Shown: positions 25,371-34,347, counted from the stretch's first letter. The stretch: 64,000 bases of DNA from Ezakiella massiliensis (GCF_900120165.1 NZ_LT635475.1:806001-870000); one strand, 5' to 3'. Program-made: numbers and translations. Notes: generated from the sequence alone by a model not told the origin.

Positions 25371-25877
25371 TTATAATCCAAGTAGAATCACTAGCCACGC
25401 TTGGACTATAGATACGATTGGAATTATCAAAAATGGCACTAAGATAAAATGTTCTTTAATAGCCAAATGCTTCATCCAATTTCCAAATTCGTAGTCCTCA
25501 TGTCCTTCTGTACCTGGTATTACTATCTTATCCTTGTACTTTCCTTGAAACAAAAGCACATCCAATAAAAAGAAATCTCCCAAGTTTAATATTATCCACT
25601 GAATATAGCTCATCCAGAAGAGAACTCTAAGCTCTCTTATTCCAGTATGTAAAAGAGAAGTCACTCCATATATAAATACGATTCCTGAAATTATAATCGT
25701 AAGTATTAAATTTATTCTTTTCTCTTCTTTTGTCATCTTTTCTGGAGCCGAATTTTGTATTTTCTTTGGATAGGAATCAAAGAAAAATCTCGGGTTAATC
25801 AGTACAAAAGCTGCCACTGCACCGTTAAAGATAGCAGCCATTGCAATTCCATCTAATATTGCTCTTGTTATATCCAT
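25371..25877 (-). CDS. Four-span membrane protein, unknown
   Basis: 168 aa with spans near residues 8-28, 58-75, 85-105 and 145-165 and a cytoplasmic loop with the Lys/Glu-rich KKIQNSAPEKMTKEEKR. No family recognised. It is the last gene of the Fur-boxed minus-strand unit, 10 nt after the hydrolase gene, followed by a terminator. Confidence 0.6.
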   Translation of the reverse strand: MDITRAILDGIAMAAIFNGAVAAFVLINPRFFFDSYPKKIQNSAPEKMTKEEKRINLILTIIISGIVFIYGVTSLLHTGIRELRVLFWMSYIQWIILNLGDFFLLDVLLFQGKYKDKIVIPGTEGHEDYEFGNWMKHLAIKEHFILVPFLIIPIVSIVQAWLVILLGL

Positions 25878-25887
25878 AATATTCTCC

Positions 25888-26634
25888 TTATTTGTTTTCC
25901 AAAAAGATTTTTAGTTTCTCCGCGTATTCTTTGGGATGATCGTGGAGAAATTGTCCATGACCCATTCCTTCAAATACTTCTGTTTTCATTTGCGGAAGAT
26001 ACTCTCTTAGTATCTTTTCACTTTTTGCAGGGATAGGCTCTTCACTTCCCCTCCAAAACATTATTGGATTTGAAAACTTAATTAAATTCTTCGGAGGCTT
26101 GTAATGATAGATAAAGTTACAGGCATTTTTAATCGTATTTTTTGAAATTTGCGGATAGGCCATTTCTATTACGCTTAGATTATCCTTGCCCATAATCTTA
26201 TCTAATAAAAATTTAGGAATGGGTTTTTTATTTTTAATCCTACTTGTCCCAATGATAAAAGCCCAAGTAAATGGCCTTGCCATCAAGCCCAACTCGGCAG
26301 TAATCGCCGCATCTAAGAGGACTTTCGAAGCAGAAATATTTCCTCTTCCAATTAGTTCGACCGCAATGGTCCCTCCCATAGAAAATCCGCAAATTCCATA
26401 CACACTCCCGCCCATTTCATTTAATATATAGCTTTCGATGGAATTTATGGTTTCTTCCATTGAAGTTAAATCTTTGGGATTAGTCCCATAATGTCCGTCC
26501 AATTCACAGAAAATCACAAAATAATCTTGCAAATAAGGCAGAAGGGGTTTGAAACATAGGTCTGCAGTAGAGGCAAGCCCATGAATAAATAATATTGACT
26601 TATTATTTCTATTTCCGTAGCTAATAAATTTCAT
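25888..26634 (-). CDS. Alpha/beta hydrolase
   Basis: 248 aa of the alpha/beta hydrolase fold: oxyanion-hole strand SILFIHGLAST, nucleophile elbow GFSMGGT with the serine near residue 96, acid in GSEEP region, and the catalytic histidine in GMGHGQFLHDHP. Cytoplasmic, no signal peptide. Substrate not predictable; position next to a methyltransferase and an ATC-hydrolase-like gene suggests small-molecule metabolism. Start ATG at 26632-26634. Confidence 0.75.
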   Translation of the reverse strand: MKFISYGNRNNKSILFIHGLASTADLCFKPLLPYLQDYFVIFCELDGHYGTNPKDLTSMEETINSIESYILNEMGGSVYGICGFSMGGTIAVELIGRGNISASKVLLDAAITAELGLMARPFTWAFIIGTSRIKNKKPIPKFLLDKIMGKDNLSVIEMAYPQISKNTIKNACNFIYHYKPPKNLIKFSNPIMFWRGSEEPIPAKSEKILREYLPQMKTEVFEGMGHGQFLHDHPKEYAEKLKIFLENK

Positions 26635-26702
26635 TTAATTCCTCATTATGTTATTTTTTTCAAAAGCAAGAAAAATATCCTCTCTAATAATAAAATTATC
26701 TA

Positions 26703-27329
26703 TTACTCTTTATCTCCCACGATGAAGTAATCACAATAGTCTCCTCCCTTGGCAATAGTTTCTTTTCTGTGTAAAACTCCATGTTGAAAGCTTATCATAA
26801 GCTCATCAAGTTCACAGAATAGTGGCATTAATTCATCTACACCCAACTTCTTTGTATAAGCACAAATTGGACAACGAGTAATTCTGTAATAACAAGCACC
26901 CTCATAGGGTTCTCCCTCAAAATCAACTTTAAAAGATGTGGGATAGAGCTTTTCTTTTTCCTCTGTATACCACTTGTAATACTTAAGAATATTTTTCTTA
27001 TTGGCCTCTTTTCCCCTTTTAGTATTGAGATTAATCAAGGAAAAAAACCATTTGAAAGTATAAAGAGAGCGACGCATCATTTCTTGGACGGTCTCCGGCG
27101 GAATTTTTTTCTCACTTGCTATATATGGAGCAACAAAGACAAGGGCGAACATCTCATTGTATGCCATGGGATTATCCTCGCCGATATCGTCCATATTTTT
27201 TATAAGTTCTCGATAAACTTTTTTACTCTTTTTAATAATTTCTGAAGCATATGCTTTATTATATTTTTCTATAAGAACTTTCTTCATTGGACCTTTAAAT
27301 AATAAGAAATAAAAACCCTTGTATTTCAT
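26703..27329 (-). CDS. L-2-amino-thiazoline-4-carboxylate hydrolase-like protein
   Basis: 208 aa. The C-terminal half, with CYYRITRCPICAYTKKLG, LCELDELM-like FCELDELMISFQHGV and GGDYCDYFI, fits the ATC-hydrolase family (PF14196), in which several cysteines are conserved. Named members open thiazoline rings during cysteine production, but most relatives are uncharacterised. The start is ATG at 27327-27329 after GGGG; an upstream GTG is less likely. The family match is from memory and moderate. Confidence 0.65.
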   Translation of the reverse strand: MKYKGFYFLLFKGPMKKVLIEKYNKAYASEIIKKSKKVYRELIKNMDDIGEDNPMAYNEMFALVFVAPYIASEKKIPPETVQEMMRRSLYTFKWFFSLINLNTKRGKEANKKNILKYYKWYTEEKEKLYPTSFKVDFEGEPYEGACYYRITRCPICAYTKKLGVDELMPLFCELDELMISFQHGVLHRKETIAKGGDYCDYFIVGDKE

Positions 27330-27378
27330 CTTGCACACCCCATCAACTTTCTAAAATTTTTATAGTAATTCATCTATT

Positions 27379-28206
27379 TTATTTTTTCCCAATAATAAGA
27401 GTTGAGCCGTTAAGTCCTAACAATAAAGCTTCTTTGGGGCTCATAAAAATATCCTTTGTTGTATCAATTAATTGCACATCTTCGTAGCCATCTTTTTTCA
27501 GCTTTTCCATAAATTTATTCATATCACCATATCTTGACTTGCTCATCAAATCATGAATAACAAAAACTCCACCCTTTTTAAGTACACGAAATGTTTCCAG
27601 TAAAAGCTTTTGTTTATTTTTCCCCCTTATATTGTGATAAACATAGTTGCTAGTTACTGCATCAAAACTTTCATCTTCATAAGGAAGATTCACTGCATTA
27701 CCATTTTCAAATCTCACATTTTCTACTCCCTCTAATTTCGCATTATTTTCACAGAGTTCCTTAGAAAATTCACTTTTATATGAGCCCCCCCAAATATCGC
27801 AGCCCACCATGGTCGCCTTTGGATTTTTCTTTGCGCAAGCAATTGTAAGTGCACCGCTACCACATCCTACATCTAAACCCACGCCACCATCTGGGATCTT
27901 TACATAGTCGGCAGTCCCCTCTATTATGACTTTGGCGAGCTTTCTTTTTCCATTGTAATCAAAAGCCCTATATAAAAATCTCATCCAGCTTGCAAAGAAA
28001 ATAAGTATCAACGTTGCAAGCCCAAGAATAAGGGCACATATTAGACGAGTTCTTCCACTAAATACAAAATCACTGACACCAAAGGCTAAAAATAGAATGA
28101 AAGCTGCAAGGCTTGCAAATATTAAATTCTTTAACAAGCTTTTGGGAACCCAATTTTTGTAGTCAGCTTTTGTTTTCTTGTCATCAATAAAACTTTCTTG
28201 TTTCAT
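27379..28206 (-). CDS. Membrane-tethered SAM-dependent methyltransferase
   Basis: 275 aa. Two N-terminal spans (NLIFASLAAFILFLAFGV and LICALILGLATLILIFFA, residues 28-70), then a class I methyltransferase domain: motif I DVGCGSGALTIACA, acidic GCDIWGG, FENGNAVNLPYEDESFDAV and VLKKGGVFVIHD. The two spans are unusual for this family. In the Fur-boxed unit; methylation of a membrane-associated metabolite is possible but not shown. Confidence 0.8.
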   Translation of the reverse strand: MKQESFIDDKKTKADYKNWVPKSLLKNLIFASLAAFILFLAFGVSDFVFSGRTRLICALILGLATLILIFFASWMRFLYRAFDYNGKRKLAKVIIEGTADYVKIPDGGVGLDVGCGSGALTIACAKKNPKATMVGCDIWGGSYKSEFSKELCENNAKLEGVENVRFENGNAVNLPYEDESFDAVTSNYVYHNIRGKNKQKLLLETFRVLKKGGVFVIHDLMSKSRYGDMNKFMEKLKKDGYEDVQLIDTTKDIFMSPKEALLLGLNGSTLIIGKK

Positions 28207-28251
28207 AAATTTTCTCCTGTAAATAATAAATGTAATCCCTGATTTATAAGC

Positions 28252-28908
28252 TTATAAATTCATATTAGTATAGTTTATCAATAAGCTTAGGTAGTAAGCA
28301 AAATATATTAAGTTAAACCATCCTCCGCGAATAATCATATGCAGTCCCTTTGGCAACCTATCAGCAAGAGGAGTAAATACCAAAAGAAATATAGGTGTAA
28401 ATAGGGCTTGCCATCTTGGAAATACTGTGTATCCAAATAAAATTACCAAAGCTAATGCTATGTTCGCTAAAGCCATAATTCCAAAAAGTATTTTTGCTTG
28501 AAATTTTAAAAATTTTAAAAATTCATCAAAAGCTCCTTTGTTTTCGTGCTTTGATAAAAGACCTAAGTAGGCACATTGAATATGATAAGAGCCTCCTAGT
28601 ATCATGCCGAAAACATTTATTAAAAACACAGACCATCCAATATTTAAATAATTTTCTTGCATGCCTAAAACAATATGATAAAATCCAATACAATATATAA
28701 AGGCACATATGGGACCTAAAAGACCACCAATGTATAATCTTTTTACACTAACATTTTTCATTATGCCAACAATATTATTTATAGTATCCTTGCTATCGTA
28801 ATCATTTGGATCATAATATAAGGTCATGTCTCCCAGAAACATCAAGAATGAACCCAAAAGACCTATCCATATACTCTTGTATAAAGTCACAATTAAACCT
28901 CTCTTCAT
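28252..28908 (-). CDS. Multi-span membrane protein, unknown
   Basis: 218 aa with about six predicted spans (SIWIGLLGSFLMFLGDMTLYY, GLLGPICAFIYCIGFYHIV, WSVFLINVFGMILGG and others). It resembles uncharacterised Firmicutes membrane proteins of similar length; I give no function. First gene of the minus-strand unit, preceded by a Fur-like box overlapping the transcription start. Confidence 0.65.
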   Translation of the reverse strand: MKRGLIVTLYKSIWIGLLGSFLMFLGDMTLYYDPNDYDSKDTINNIVGIMKNVSVKRLYIGGLLGPICAFIYCIGFYHIVLGMQENYLNIGWSVFLINVFGMILGGSYHIQCAYLGLLSKHENKGAFDEFLKFLKFQAKILFGIMALANIALALVILFGYTVFPRWQALFTPIFLLVFTPLADRLPKGLHMIIRGGWFNLIYFAYYLSLLINYTNMNL

Positions 28909-28911
28909 TTA

Positions 28912-28930
28912 AATGATATTAATTATCATT
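28912..28930. promoter_or_regulatory. Fur-like box
   Basis: AATGATA-TTAAT-TATCATT, a 19-bp palindrome with perfect arms. The inner 15 bases match the Firmicutes Fur consensus TGATAATNATTATCA at all but one fixed position. It lies just downstream of the -10 at 28941, suited to repression. Confidence 0.75.
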
Positions 28931-28940
28931 TATTGATTTA

Positions 28941-28970
28941 ATTATAGCATATAAGGTTGATTATTTTCAA
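28941..28970 (-). promoter_or_regulatory. Promoter of the membrane protein/methyltransferase unit
   Basis: TTGAAA (28965-28970), 18 bp, TATAAT (28941-28946) on the minus strand. Confidence 0.7.
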
Positions 28971-28998
28971 CTATAAGTTTTGCTGTGTTAAAGTAAAT

Positions 28999-29022
28999 AA
29001 AAAAGGCAGTCCAAAGACTGCC
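28999..29022 (-). terminator. Terminator after the ABC pair
   Basis: GGCAGT-CTTTGG-ACTGCC followed by T run on the minus strand; it can also act on the plus strand. Confidence 0.8.
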
Positions 29023-29025
29023 AAT

Positions 29026-29136
29026 TTTTATCATATTGGAATAATCCATACCACTTGCAGGTTCTTCGAAATAGCTAAATGGAGAATCCTTGCACATAAC
29101 AGATGCTATTGCAAGTCTTTGCTTCTGTCCTCCTAA
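29026..29136 (-). pseudogene. Relic of an ECF-type ABC ATPase
   Basis: Minus-strand frame reads LLGGQKQRLAIASVMCKDS and then FEEPASGMDYSNM, an ABC signature plus Walker B with the GMDYSNM tail typical of ECF/cobalt-type ATPases. It starts abruptly at the stop codon of the ABC gene before it, has no start, no Walker A and ends in a terminator. It is a short internal fragment left by a deletion. The intact gene may once have completed this operon. Confidence 0.75.
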
Positions 29137-30854
29137 TAAATAAATTCTTCTGCCATTTTTGTCTTTTCTATTAAGTTCCTATAAACTTTTGATTTTTGTA
29201 AAAGCTCTTCATGGTTGCCTTGGCTTTCTACTCTTCCATTTTCAAGAACTACTATCTTGTCCGCATTTTCTATGGATTTCATTCTGTGCGAAATGATGAC
29301 AACAGTTTTATCTTTAATTAAATTATTTAAAGACTCTTGAATTTTTTTCTCGTTGTCAACATCAAGACTTGCTGCTATCTCATCTAAGATCAATATCGGC
29401 GCATCTTTTAAAAAGGCTCTGGCTATTGATAACCTTTGTCTTTCCCCGCCTGATAACTCTGCACCATTTTCACCAATAAGTGTATCGAAACCCTTATCCA
29501 TTTTTTCTATAAAATCTGTGCAGTTTGCAAGTTTTGCTGCTCTTTTAACTTCTTCGTCACTTGCATCTTGCTTACCAATTCTAATATTTTCCATAACGCT
29601 TTGATCAAAGAGAACCACATCTTGGAAAACAATAGACACCTTGTCAAAAAGAGATTCTGTTGATATTTCTTTTATATCCTTGCCATCGATTAGGATTTGT
29701 CCCTTGTCATAATCATAAAGTCTTGATATGAGTTTCAAGATGGTTGTTTTACCGCAGCCGCTTGCTCCTACCAAAGCAGTAACCTGACCCTGCTTAGCTT
29801 TAAAGCTCACACCATTTAAAACTTTTGCATCATTATTGTATGCAAATTCAACATCTTTTAGATCAATATCAAATTTTTTTAAATTATAGTCTTCGCCCTC
29901 TTGTAATTCTTGATTTTGAATTTCTTTTAGCCTTTCAATTTTTGGCGACAAATAAAATATCTCCATCAAGCCCTCTTTAGATGCATCTAGAGAGTCTTTT
30001 ATCTTCATAGCCGCTAGTAAATATCCTACGAGGTAGAGAGGGCTTATCTCTTTATTAATAATTAGATTTACACCGACAAATATTACAACAGCAAGGGAAA
30101 CAAAGCTAAAAATTGATGAAATTGACATAGTTAAAATAAGTCCTAGCTCTGTCTTTAAGTGCACTTTTTCACTTTTATCCATTTTTTCATATAGCTTTTC
30201 TTTCATTTCCTCTGATAAGCCATATGCTTTAATCTCCATTTGCATCTCGATATTTTCTTGAAAGCTTTCTGAGTTTTCTCTTAAGACCTTATAATATTCT
30301 TTCTCTCCCTTAACTGAACGTTTTTTAGATAGTGGTATAAATATAAAGCTTAGAACCGTTGGAATAATAACAGCTAAACCCATCTTGACATTGCTTATTA
30401 GCATCATGATGGATATTAGTGGGAAGAAGAGTACCATGCCGCCGACTTTTGGTATCGAGTGGCTCATTGCATGCTCTATACCTTCAATATCAGACATGAT
30501 TGTTTGCGCTAGGTCTGAAATATCATGCTTAGAAAAGTATGATAGAGGTAGTTTTGATAAATTTTCTGCTGTTCTTACCCTTAAATCCGCACTTTCTTGA
30601 TATGTTGTGCTATATAATTTATCGTATTCGATAGAAAGCAAAATATACATTGCTAGCAAGGTCAAAACTGAGAATGCTATATAAAATCCTTTGCTTTTAA
30701 CGATATTTTCCAAAACTTCCTGAGCAAAAATCATTAGTAATATCGCAGGAAGCATGTTTATACAATAAACGAAAAATGAAGCCAGTGTTGCTTTACTTAA
30801 ATTTCTTGCTCCTTTATCTGTAAGAGCAAATCTTTTTTTATAAAACTCCTTCAT
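29133..30854 (-). CDS. ABC exporter-type half transporter, second of pair
   Basis: 573 aa: six-span membrane domain (residues ~20-310) and ATPase with GASGCGKTT, ELSGGERQRLSIARAF and LILDEIAASLD, where the usual DEP/DEA is DEI. It overlaps the partner gene by 17 bases; ATG at 30852-30854 follows GGAGGG. Paired exporter-fold half transporters divergent from an AraC regulator under a Fur box have the architecture of YbtPQ-like siderophore/metallophore importers. The substrate is inferred, not shown. Confidence 0.8.
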   Translation of the reverse strand: MKEFYKKRFALTDKGARNLSKATLASFFVYCINMLPAILLMIFAQEVLENIVKSKGFYIAFSVLTLLAMYILLSIEYDKLYSTTYQESADLRVRTAENLSKLPLSYFSKHDISDLAQTIMSDIEGIEHAMSHSIPKVGGMVLFFPLISIMMLISNVKMGLAVIIPTVLSFIFIPLSKKRSVKGEKEYYKVLRENSESFQENIEMQMEIKAYGLSEEMKEKLYEKMDKSEKVHLKTELGLILTMSISSIFSFVSLAVVIFVGVNLIINKEISPLYLVGYLLAAMKIKDSLDASKEGLMEIFYLSPKIERLKEIQNQELQEGEDYNLKKFDIDLKDVEFAYNNDAKVLNGVSFKAKQGQVTALVGASGCGKTTILKLISRLYDYDKGQILIDGKDIKEISTESLFDKVSIVFQDVVLFDQSVMENIRIGKQDASDEEVKRAAKLANCTDFIEKMDKGFDTLIGENGAELSGGERQRLSIARAFLKDAPILILDEIAASLDVDNEKKIQESLNNLIKDKTVVIISHRMKSIENADKIVVLENGRVESQGNHEELLQKSKVYRNLIEKTKMAEEFIY

Positions 30855-32592
30855 TTGAAACCCTCCATTCATTCGCACTGTTAAAGAGTTCTTGCAGTCT
30901 CTTATAACTTGTATCTCTTGACATTAATTCTTTGTCAGAGCCTCTTTCTATAATTTTTCCACTATCCATCACAATAATTTCATCAAGGTCTTTAATTGTA
31001 GATAGCCTGTGCGCAATCATGATAACTGTTTTATCTTTCATAAGATTTTTGAAAGCTTTTTGTAGTTCAAACTCGTTATCTGGGTCAACAGATGCTGATG
31101 CTTCATCCATAATAATAATTTTAGAGTCCTTTAAAATTGCTCTAGCAATTGCAATTCTCTGTTTTTCTCCACCGGATAAATAAACTCCTTTTGAGCCTAT
31201 AATTGTATTTTCTCTTTCTGGGAATTTGTCTAATATCAGGTCGCATCCTGCTAATTTTAAGGCTCTCATAACGTCATCTCTCGTCGCTCCTTTATTAGCT
31301 AAAGCGACGTTATCATAAATACTTTTCTTGAATAATTTTGAATCTTGAAAAACAAATGAAATAGCTTTAATTAAGGCTTCGTCAGAATATTCACTTATTG
31401 GAATCCCGCCTATCTTTATGCTTCCTTCATTAACATTGTAAAAACCCGATATAAGTTTTGCTACAGTCGATTTGCCTGATCCAGATGAACCGACTAATGC
31501 ATAGGACTTTCCTTCTTCTAATTTAAAGGATAAATTTTCAATTACAGCCTTGTCATTATAAGCAAAGCTTACCTTGTCAAACTCAATATTATAGTTTTTA
31601 AAATTATTGACATTGCCATGGACCAATTTATCTTTTTGCATATCATTGTAAAGTGCCTCTAAAGTATCTACTGCATAATTGCCTTGAGAAATATACATAG
31701 CGTACCACATCATCCTCATAAATGAAACAAAGAGAACTCCTGATAAGAATAAAATCATGATAAGCTCAAGCAAAATCATTCTATTGCTGCCTAAGCTAGT
31801 CATAAAATAAACTATTGGAATAATTAAAATTGCAATCAAACCAAAAAATAACCATTGATACAAAACATAAGGCTTTTTACAAGATAGTGAATAATCATAA
31901 GCATACTTTGAATAATCTTTTATCGCCTTGTAAAAGCTTTTAAATGACTCAACATTTGCTCTAAATATTTTTACAACTTGCATTCCTCTTACGTATTCAA
32001 CAGTTTCAGCGCTTAGTTTAGATAGAGCTTCTTGATATATCTGCATAAATTTTTGCTCACCCATCATTGCCCCCAAAATTAAGCCTCCGATTATTGTAAG
32101 AGCAAGCAAAGTGATACCAACTCTTATACTAACTATAAAGCCAAGTGCAAGTACAAGCACGGGTGTAACTATTGCCTGAGAGCTATCGGGAATCATGTGA
32201 GCTACCACCTGATGAGTTTGCGCGGCATTATCGTCTATGATCTTTCTAATTTGACCAGAAGGGTTTAAGTCAAAGAACCTGAAACTTGCTTTCTCTAAGC
32301 CGTCTATACCCCTTTTTCTTAAATTTGTTTCAAGCCTAAATCCTAGTATGTGTGAAAACATTCCTGACACAAAATAAAATATCGCTCCACTTGTTAGTGT
32401 GATGACAGATTTTAATGCTATGCTCTCTGCACCGGATAAATCTGAATTAATTATTAAATTATCCAGAAATTTGTAGATTAAATAAAATCCATATACCGTA
32501 AGTACAGCAGATATAGCAGAAAAAACTATAGCTAAAAAGCCAAGATATTTTTTATCCTGCACATAAGCAAATAGTTTTTTGTAAATTTTCAT
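30838..32592 (-). CDS. ABC exporter-type half transporter, first of pair
   Basis: 584 aa: six-span membrane domain and ATPase with GSSGSGKST, YLSGGEKQRIAIARAI and IIIMDEASASVD. Start chosen at ATG 32590-32592 (MKIYKKLF), eight bases after AAGGAGA; the ATG two codons earlier is too close to the ribosome site. It probably forms a heterodimer with the next gene product. Promoter and Fur box at 32641-32695. Confidence 0.8.
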   Translation of the reverse strand: MKIYKKLFAYVQDKKYLGFLAIVFSAISAVLTVYGFYLIYKFLDNLIINSDLSGAESIALKSVITLTSGAIFYFVSGMFSHILGFRLETNLRKRGIDGLEKASFRFFDLNPSGQIRKIIDDNAAQTHQVVAHMIPDSSQAIVTPVLVLALGFIVSIRVGITLLALTIIGGLILGAMMGEQKFMQIYQEALSKLSAETVEYVRGMQVVKIFRANVESFKSFYKAIKDYSKYAYDYSLSCKKPYVLYQWLFFGLIAILIIPIVYFMTSLGSNRMILLELIMILFLSGVLFVSFMRMMWYAMYISQGNYAVDTLEALYNDMQKDKLVHGNVNNFKNYNIEFDKVSFAYNDKAVIENLSFKLEEGKSYALVGSSGSGKSTVAKLISGFYNVNEGSIKIGGIPISEYSDEALIKAISFVFQDSKLFKKSIYDNVALANKGATRDDVMRALKLAGCDLILDKFPERENTIIGSKGVYLSGGEKQRIAIARAILKDSKIIIMDEASASVDPDNEFELQKAFKNLMKDKTVIMIAHRLSTIKDLDEIIVMDSGKIIERGSDKELMSRDTSYKRLQELFNSANEWRVSNEGVL

Positions 32593-32640
32593 AAGCATAT
32601 CTCCTTTCTTTGATATCCCTTTTAGATATAAATTTGCTTA

Positions 32641-32659
32641 ATTGATAATAACTATCATT
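32641..32659. promoter_or_regulatory. Fur-like box in the divergent promoter
   Basis: TGATAATAACTATCA (32643-32657) matches the consensus TGATAATNATTATCA at all but one fixed position. It abuts the AraC-gene -35 and lies just downstream of the opposite promoter, so iron-loaded Fur could shut both. Confidence 0.7.
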
Positions 32660-32686
32660 GCTTTTCTATTATACATCTGTTATAAT
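32658..32686 (+). promoter_or_regulatory. Promoter of the AraC-family regulator
   Basis: TTGCTT (32658-32663), 17 bp, TATAAT (32681-32686). On the opposite strand TTGTAT, 18 bp, TATAAT (-10 at ~32670-32675) can serve the ABC pair. Confidence 0.7.
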
Positions 32687-32752
32687 GACTAATACAATAG
32701 TTTTGCATTAATAAGACTAATTGGAATATTGTCTAAAAGGGATATGTGTATT

Positions 32753-33745
32753 ATGGCTTATTATGATTTTGTAAAAGAATATATGAAGGTGGATGAATGT
32801 AAAAATAATAAGAAGTACTCAAGTGCAGGCCACACTTTTTGTTGGAATAAAGAGGACTCAACTTATGCAGAAGGCCTGTATTGGTTTTATGAAGGAGACG
32901 GCTTCATTATTGATATACATGATTTTTATGTTAAAGAAGAAATAGTTCAAAATAATACTCATAGTATGGCAGACTATGTTTCAATATATTCAAGCTACAT
33001 TGTCAGCGCAAATGGTGAAAAATTTAATCCATATCAGACCTTGACTCCAAACTCATTATGTACTTTTGACTTTGACAATATAAAAGACGATTTTGTTTTT
33101 TTGTTACACGAGAATTGTTGTTATCTTGCTGTTTCTATTGGTTTTAAAAAAGAGCTAATAGAAAAACATTTAGCATCTATTAACATTAATCCAGAATCAT
33201 TTTATTCGAGCTTACTTCAACCGAATCAAATAATTCTTACAAAATCTTTAGAAAAAGTTGCACTGGAAATATTAAATTGTAAGATGGATCCTCCTGCCGC
33301 TGATTTTTTCTTTAAAGCCAAAGCAAATGAATGGGTAAGTATAGTAATTGATACCTACTTAAATAGGAAAAAATATAAAATCGAATCTGATGATAATAAA
33401 GCACTTGAAGATGTAGCAAGATTCTTGGATGATCATTTCGCCATGAATGTAAATCAAGAAACCCTTGAAAAAATATCTAAAATGAGCGGAACAAAATTAA
33501 AAAATTTATTCAAAGAAAAATATGGTCAAAGCATTACAGAATACACCCAAAGAAAAAGAATGAATGTAGCTGAAACTCTTCTCTTAAACACGGGGCTGTC
33601 TATAAAGGAAATAGCTGAGTCTGTTGGATACACATCCCATAGCAAATTTTCTATCTATTACAAAAGGTACAAGGGAAAACTTCCAAGTGAAGTCCGTAAT
33701 TTAGCTTGCAAACATCACAATTTAAAATGCGATTACTGTAATTAA
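32753..33745 (+). CDS. AraC-family transcriptional regulator
   Basis: 330 aa. The N-terminal ~220 residues are a ligand-binding region of no named family; the C-terminal ~100 hold two helix-turn-helix units (NQETLEKISKMSGTKLKNLFKEKYG and LSIKEIAESVGYTSHSKFSIYYKRYKG) typical of AraC. The arrangement AraC divergent from two ABC half transporters recalls YbtA-YbtPQ, so it probably activates the transporters when the metallophore is present (inference). ATG at 32753 is preceded by AAGGGAT at 11-12 bases; earlier in-frame starts are less well placed. Confidence 0.8.
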   Translation: MAYYDFVKEYMKVDECKNNKKYSSAGHTFCWNKEDSTYAEGLYWFYEGDGFIIDIHDFYVKEEIVQNNTHSMADYVSIYSSYIVSANGEKFNPYQTLTPNSLCTFDFDNIKDDFVFLLHENCCYLAVSIGFKKELIEKHLASININPESFYSSLLQPNQIILTKSLEKVALEILNCKMDPPAADFFFKAKANEWVSIVIDTYLNRKKYKIESDDNKALEDVARFLDDHFAMNVNQETLEKISKMSGTKLKNLFKEKYGQSITEYTQRKRMNVAETLLLNTGLSIKEIAESVGYTSHSKFSIYYKRYKGKLPSEVRNLACKHHNLKCDYCN

Positions 33746-33801
33746 ACTAATTTTTACTTTTTTCATTAAAATGCCCCCTTATTTCCGTGTCCGGATTTAA
33801 G

Positions 33802-33950
33802 AGGGCAGTCCATGTAGCAGCGATCCTTGCAGCCCTGCCCAAGAAAGCGAGTGATAACGACGCTTGATTGGTATGCAGGACTCACGCAACCTATTATTCA
33901 ATCGTTCGACCGAAGGGAGAAACGATTGAATATAATAGTCTGAGGAGAAT
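33802..33950 (+). repeat. ACTCACGCAACC structured element, copy C (full length)
   Basis: In order: GTAGC-led hairpin with GCAGCCCTGCCCAAG, stem AAGCG-AGTGATAACGA-CGCTT, joining strand GATTGGTATGCAG, ACTCA, long hairpin CTATTAT...ATAATAG around CAATCGTT/AACGATTG, then TGAGGAGAA which pairs TGAG with CTCA. Copy D at 42157 has GAGCG/CGCTC in the first stem, a compensated change. Confidence 0.65.
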
Positions 33951-33982
33951 GGTCGCCAAACTTGAAGCTAATGTTTTTTCTC

Positions 33983-34007
33983 CACCTGCATAGCAGGTGT
34001 TTTTTTG
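33983..34007 (+). terminator. Terminator-like hairpin
   Basis: CACCTGC-ATA-GCAGGTG followed by eight T. It is 238 nt after the AraC stop and directly follows element copy C. Confidence 0.8.
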
Positions 34008-34052
34008 TTTCTCTCGCTTGCGCTCGCTCAACTCACTAAAATGGACAACAAA

Positions 34053-34090
34053 AGAGGTCATACAACTTTGTATGACCTCTTATATTTTTT
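34053..34090. terminator. Terminator-like hairpin, repeat of 25313-25342
   Basis: AGAGGTCATACAA-CT-TTGTATGACCTCT then a T-rich tract. The core is nearly identical to the terminator at 25313. Confidence 0.7.
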
Positions 34091-34189
34091 CTTTTAATAA
34101 ATATGTTTCAGCAGGAATAACCTGCACTATACCTTTCAATTTGTGAGGAAAAATTGATGGATTTTTGTCTTTTAGGGCTAGACTTTTGC

Positions 34190-34213
34190 GGGCGACATAA
34201 AGTCGCCCCTACA
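34190..34213 (-). repeat. REP-like hairpin (GTAG type)
   Basis: Plus strand GGGCGAC-ATAAA-GTCGCCC-CTACA. Seven perfect pairs. Confidence 0.75.
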
Positions 34214-34347
34214 ACGTTTTGAAAAATCATTTTAATTTTATCCCTCTCTAAATTTGTGAGGAAATTTCGATGAGGGCCGTAAGATTCACAAATCGATCAT
34301 CGTTGGATTTTTTCTCGTAAATATTCTACGGATATATTTGTAGCCAT

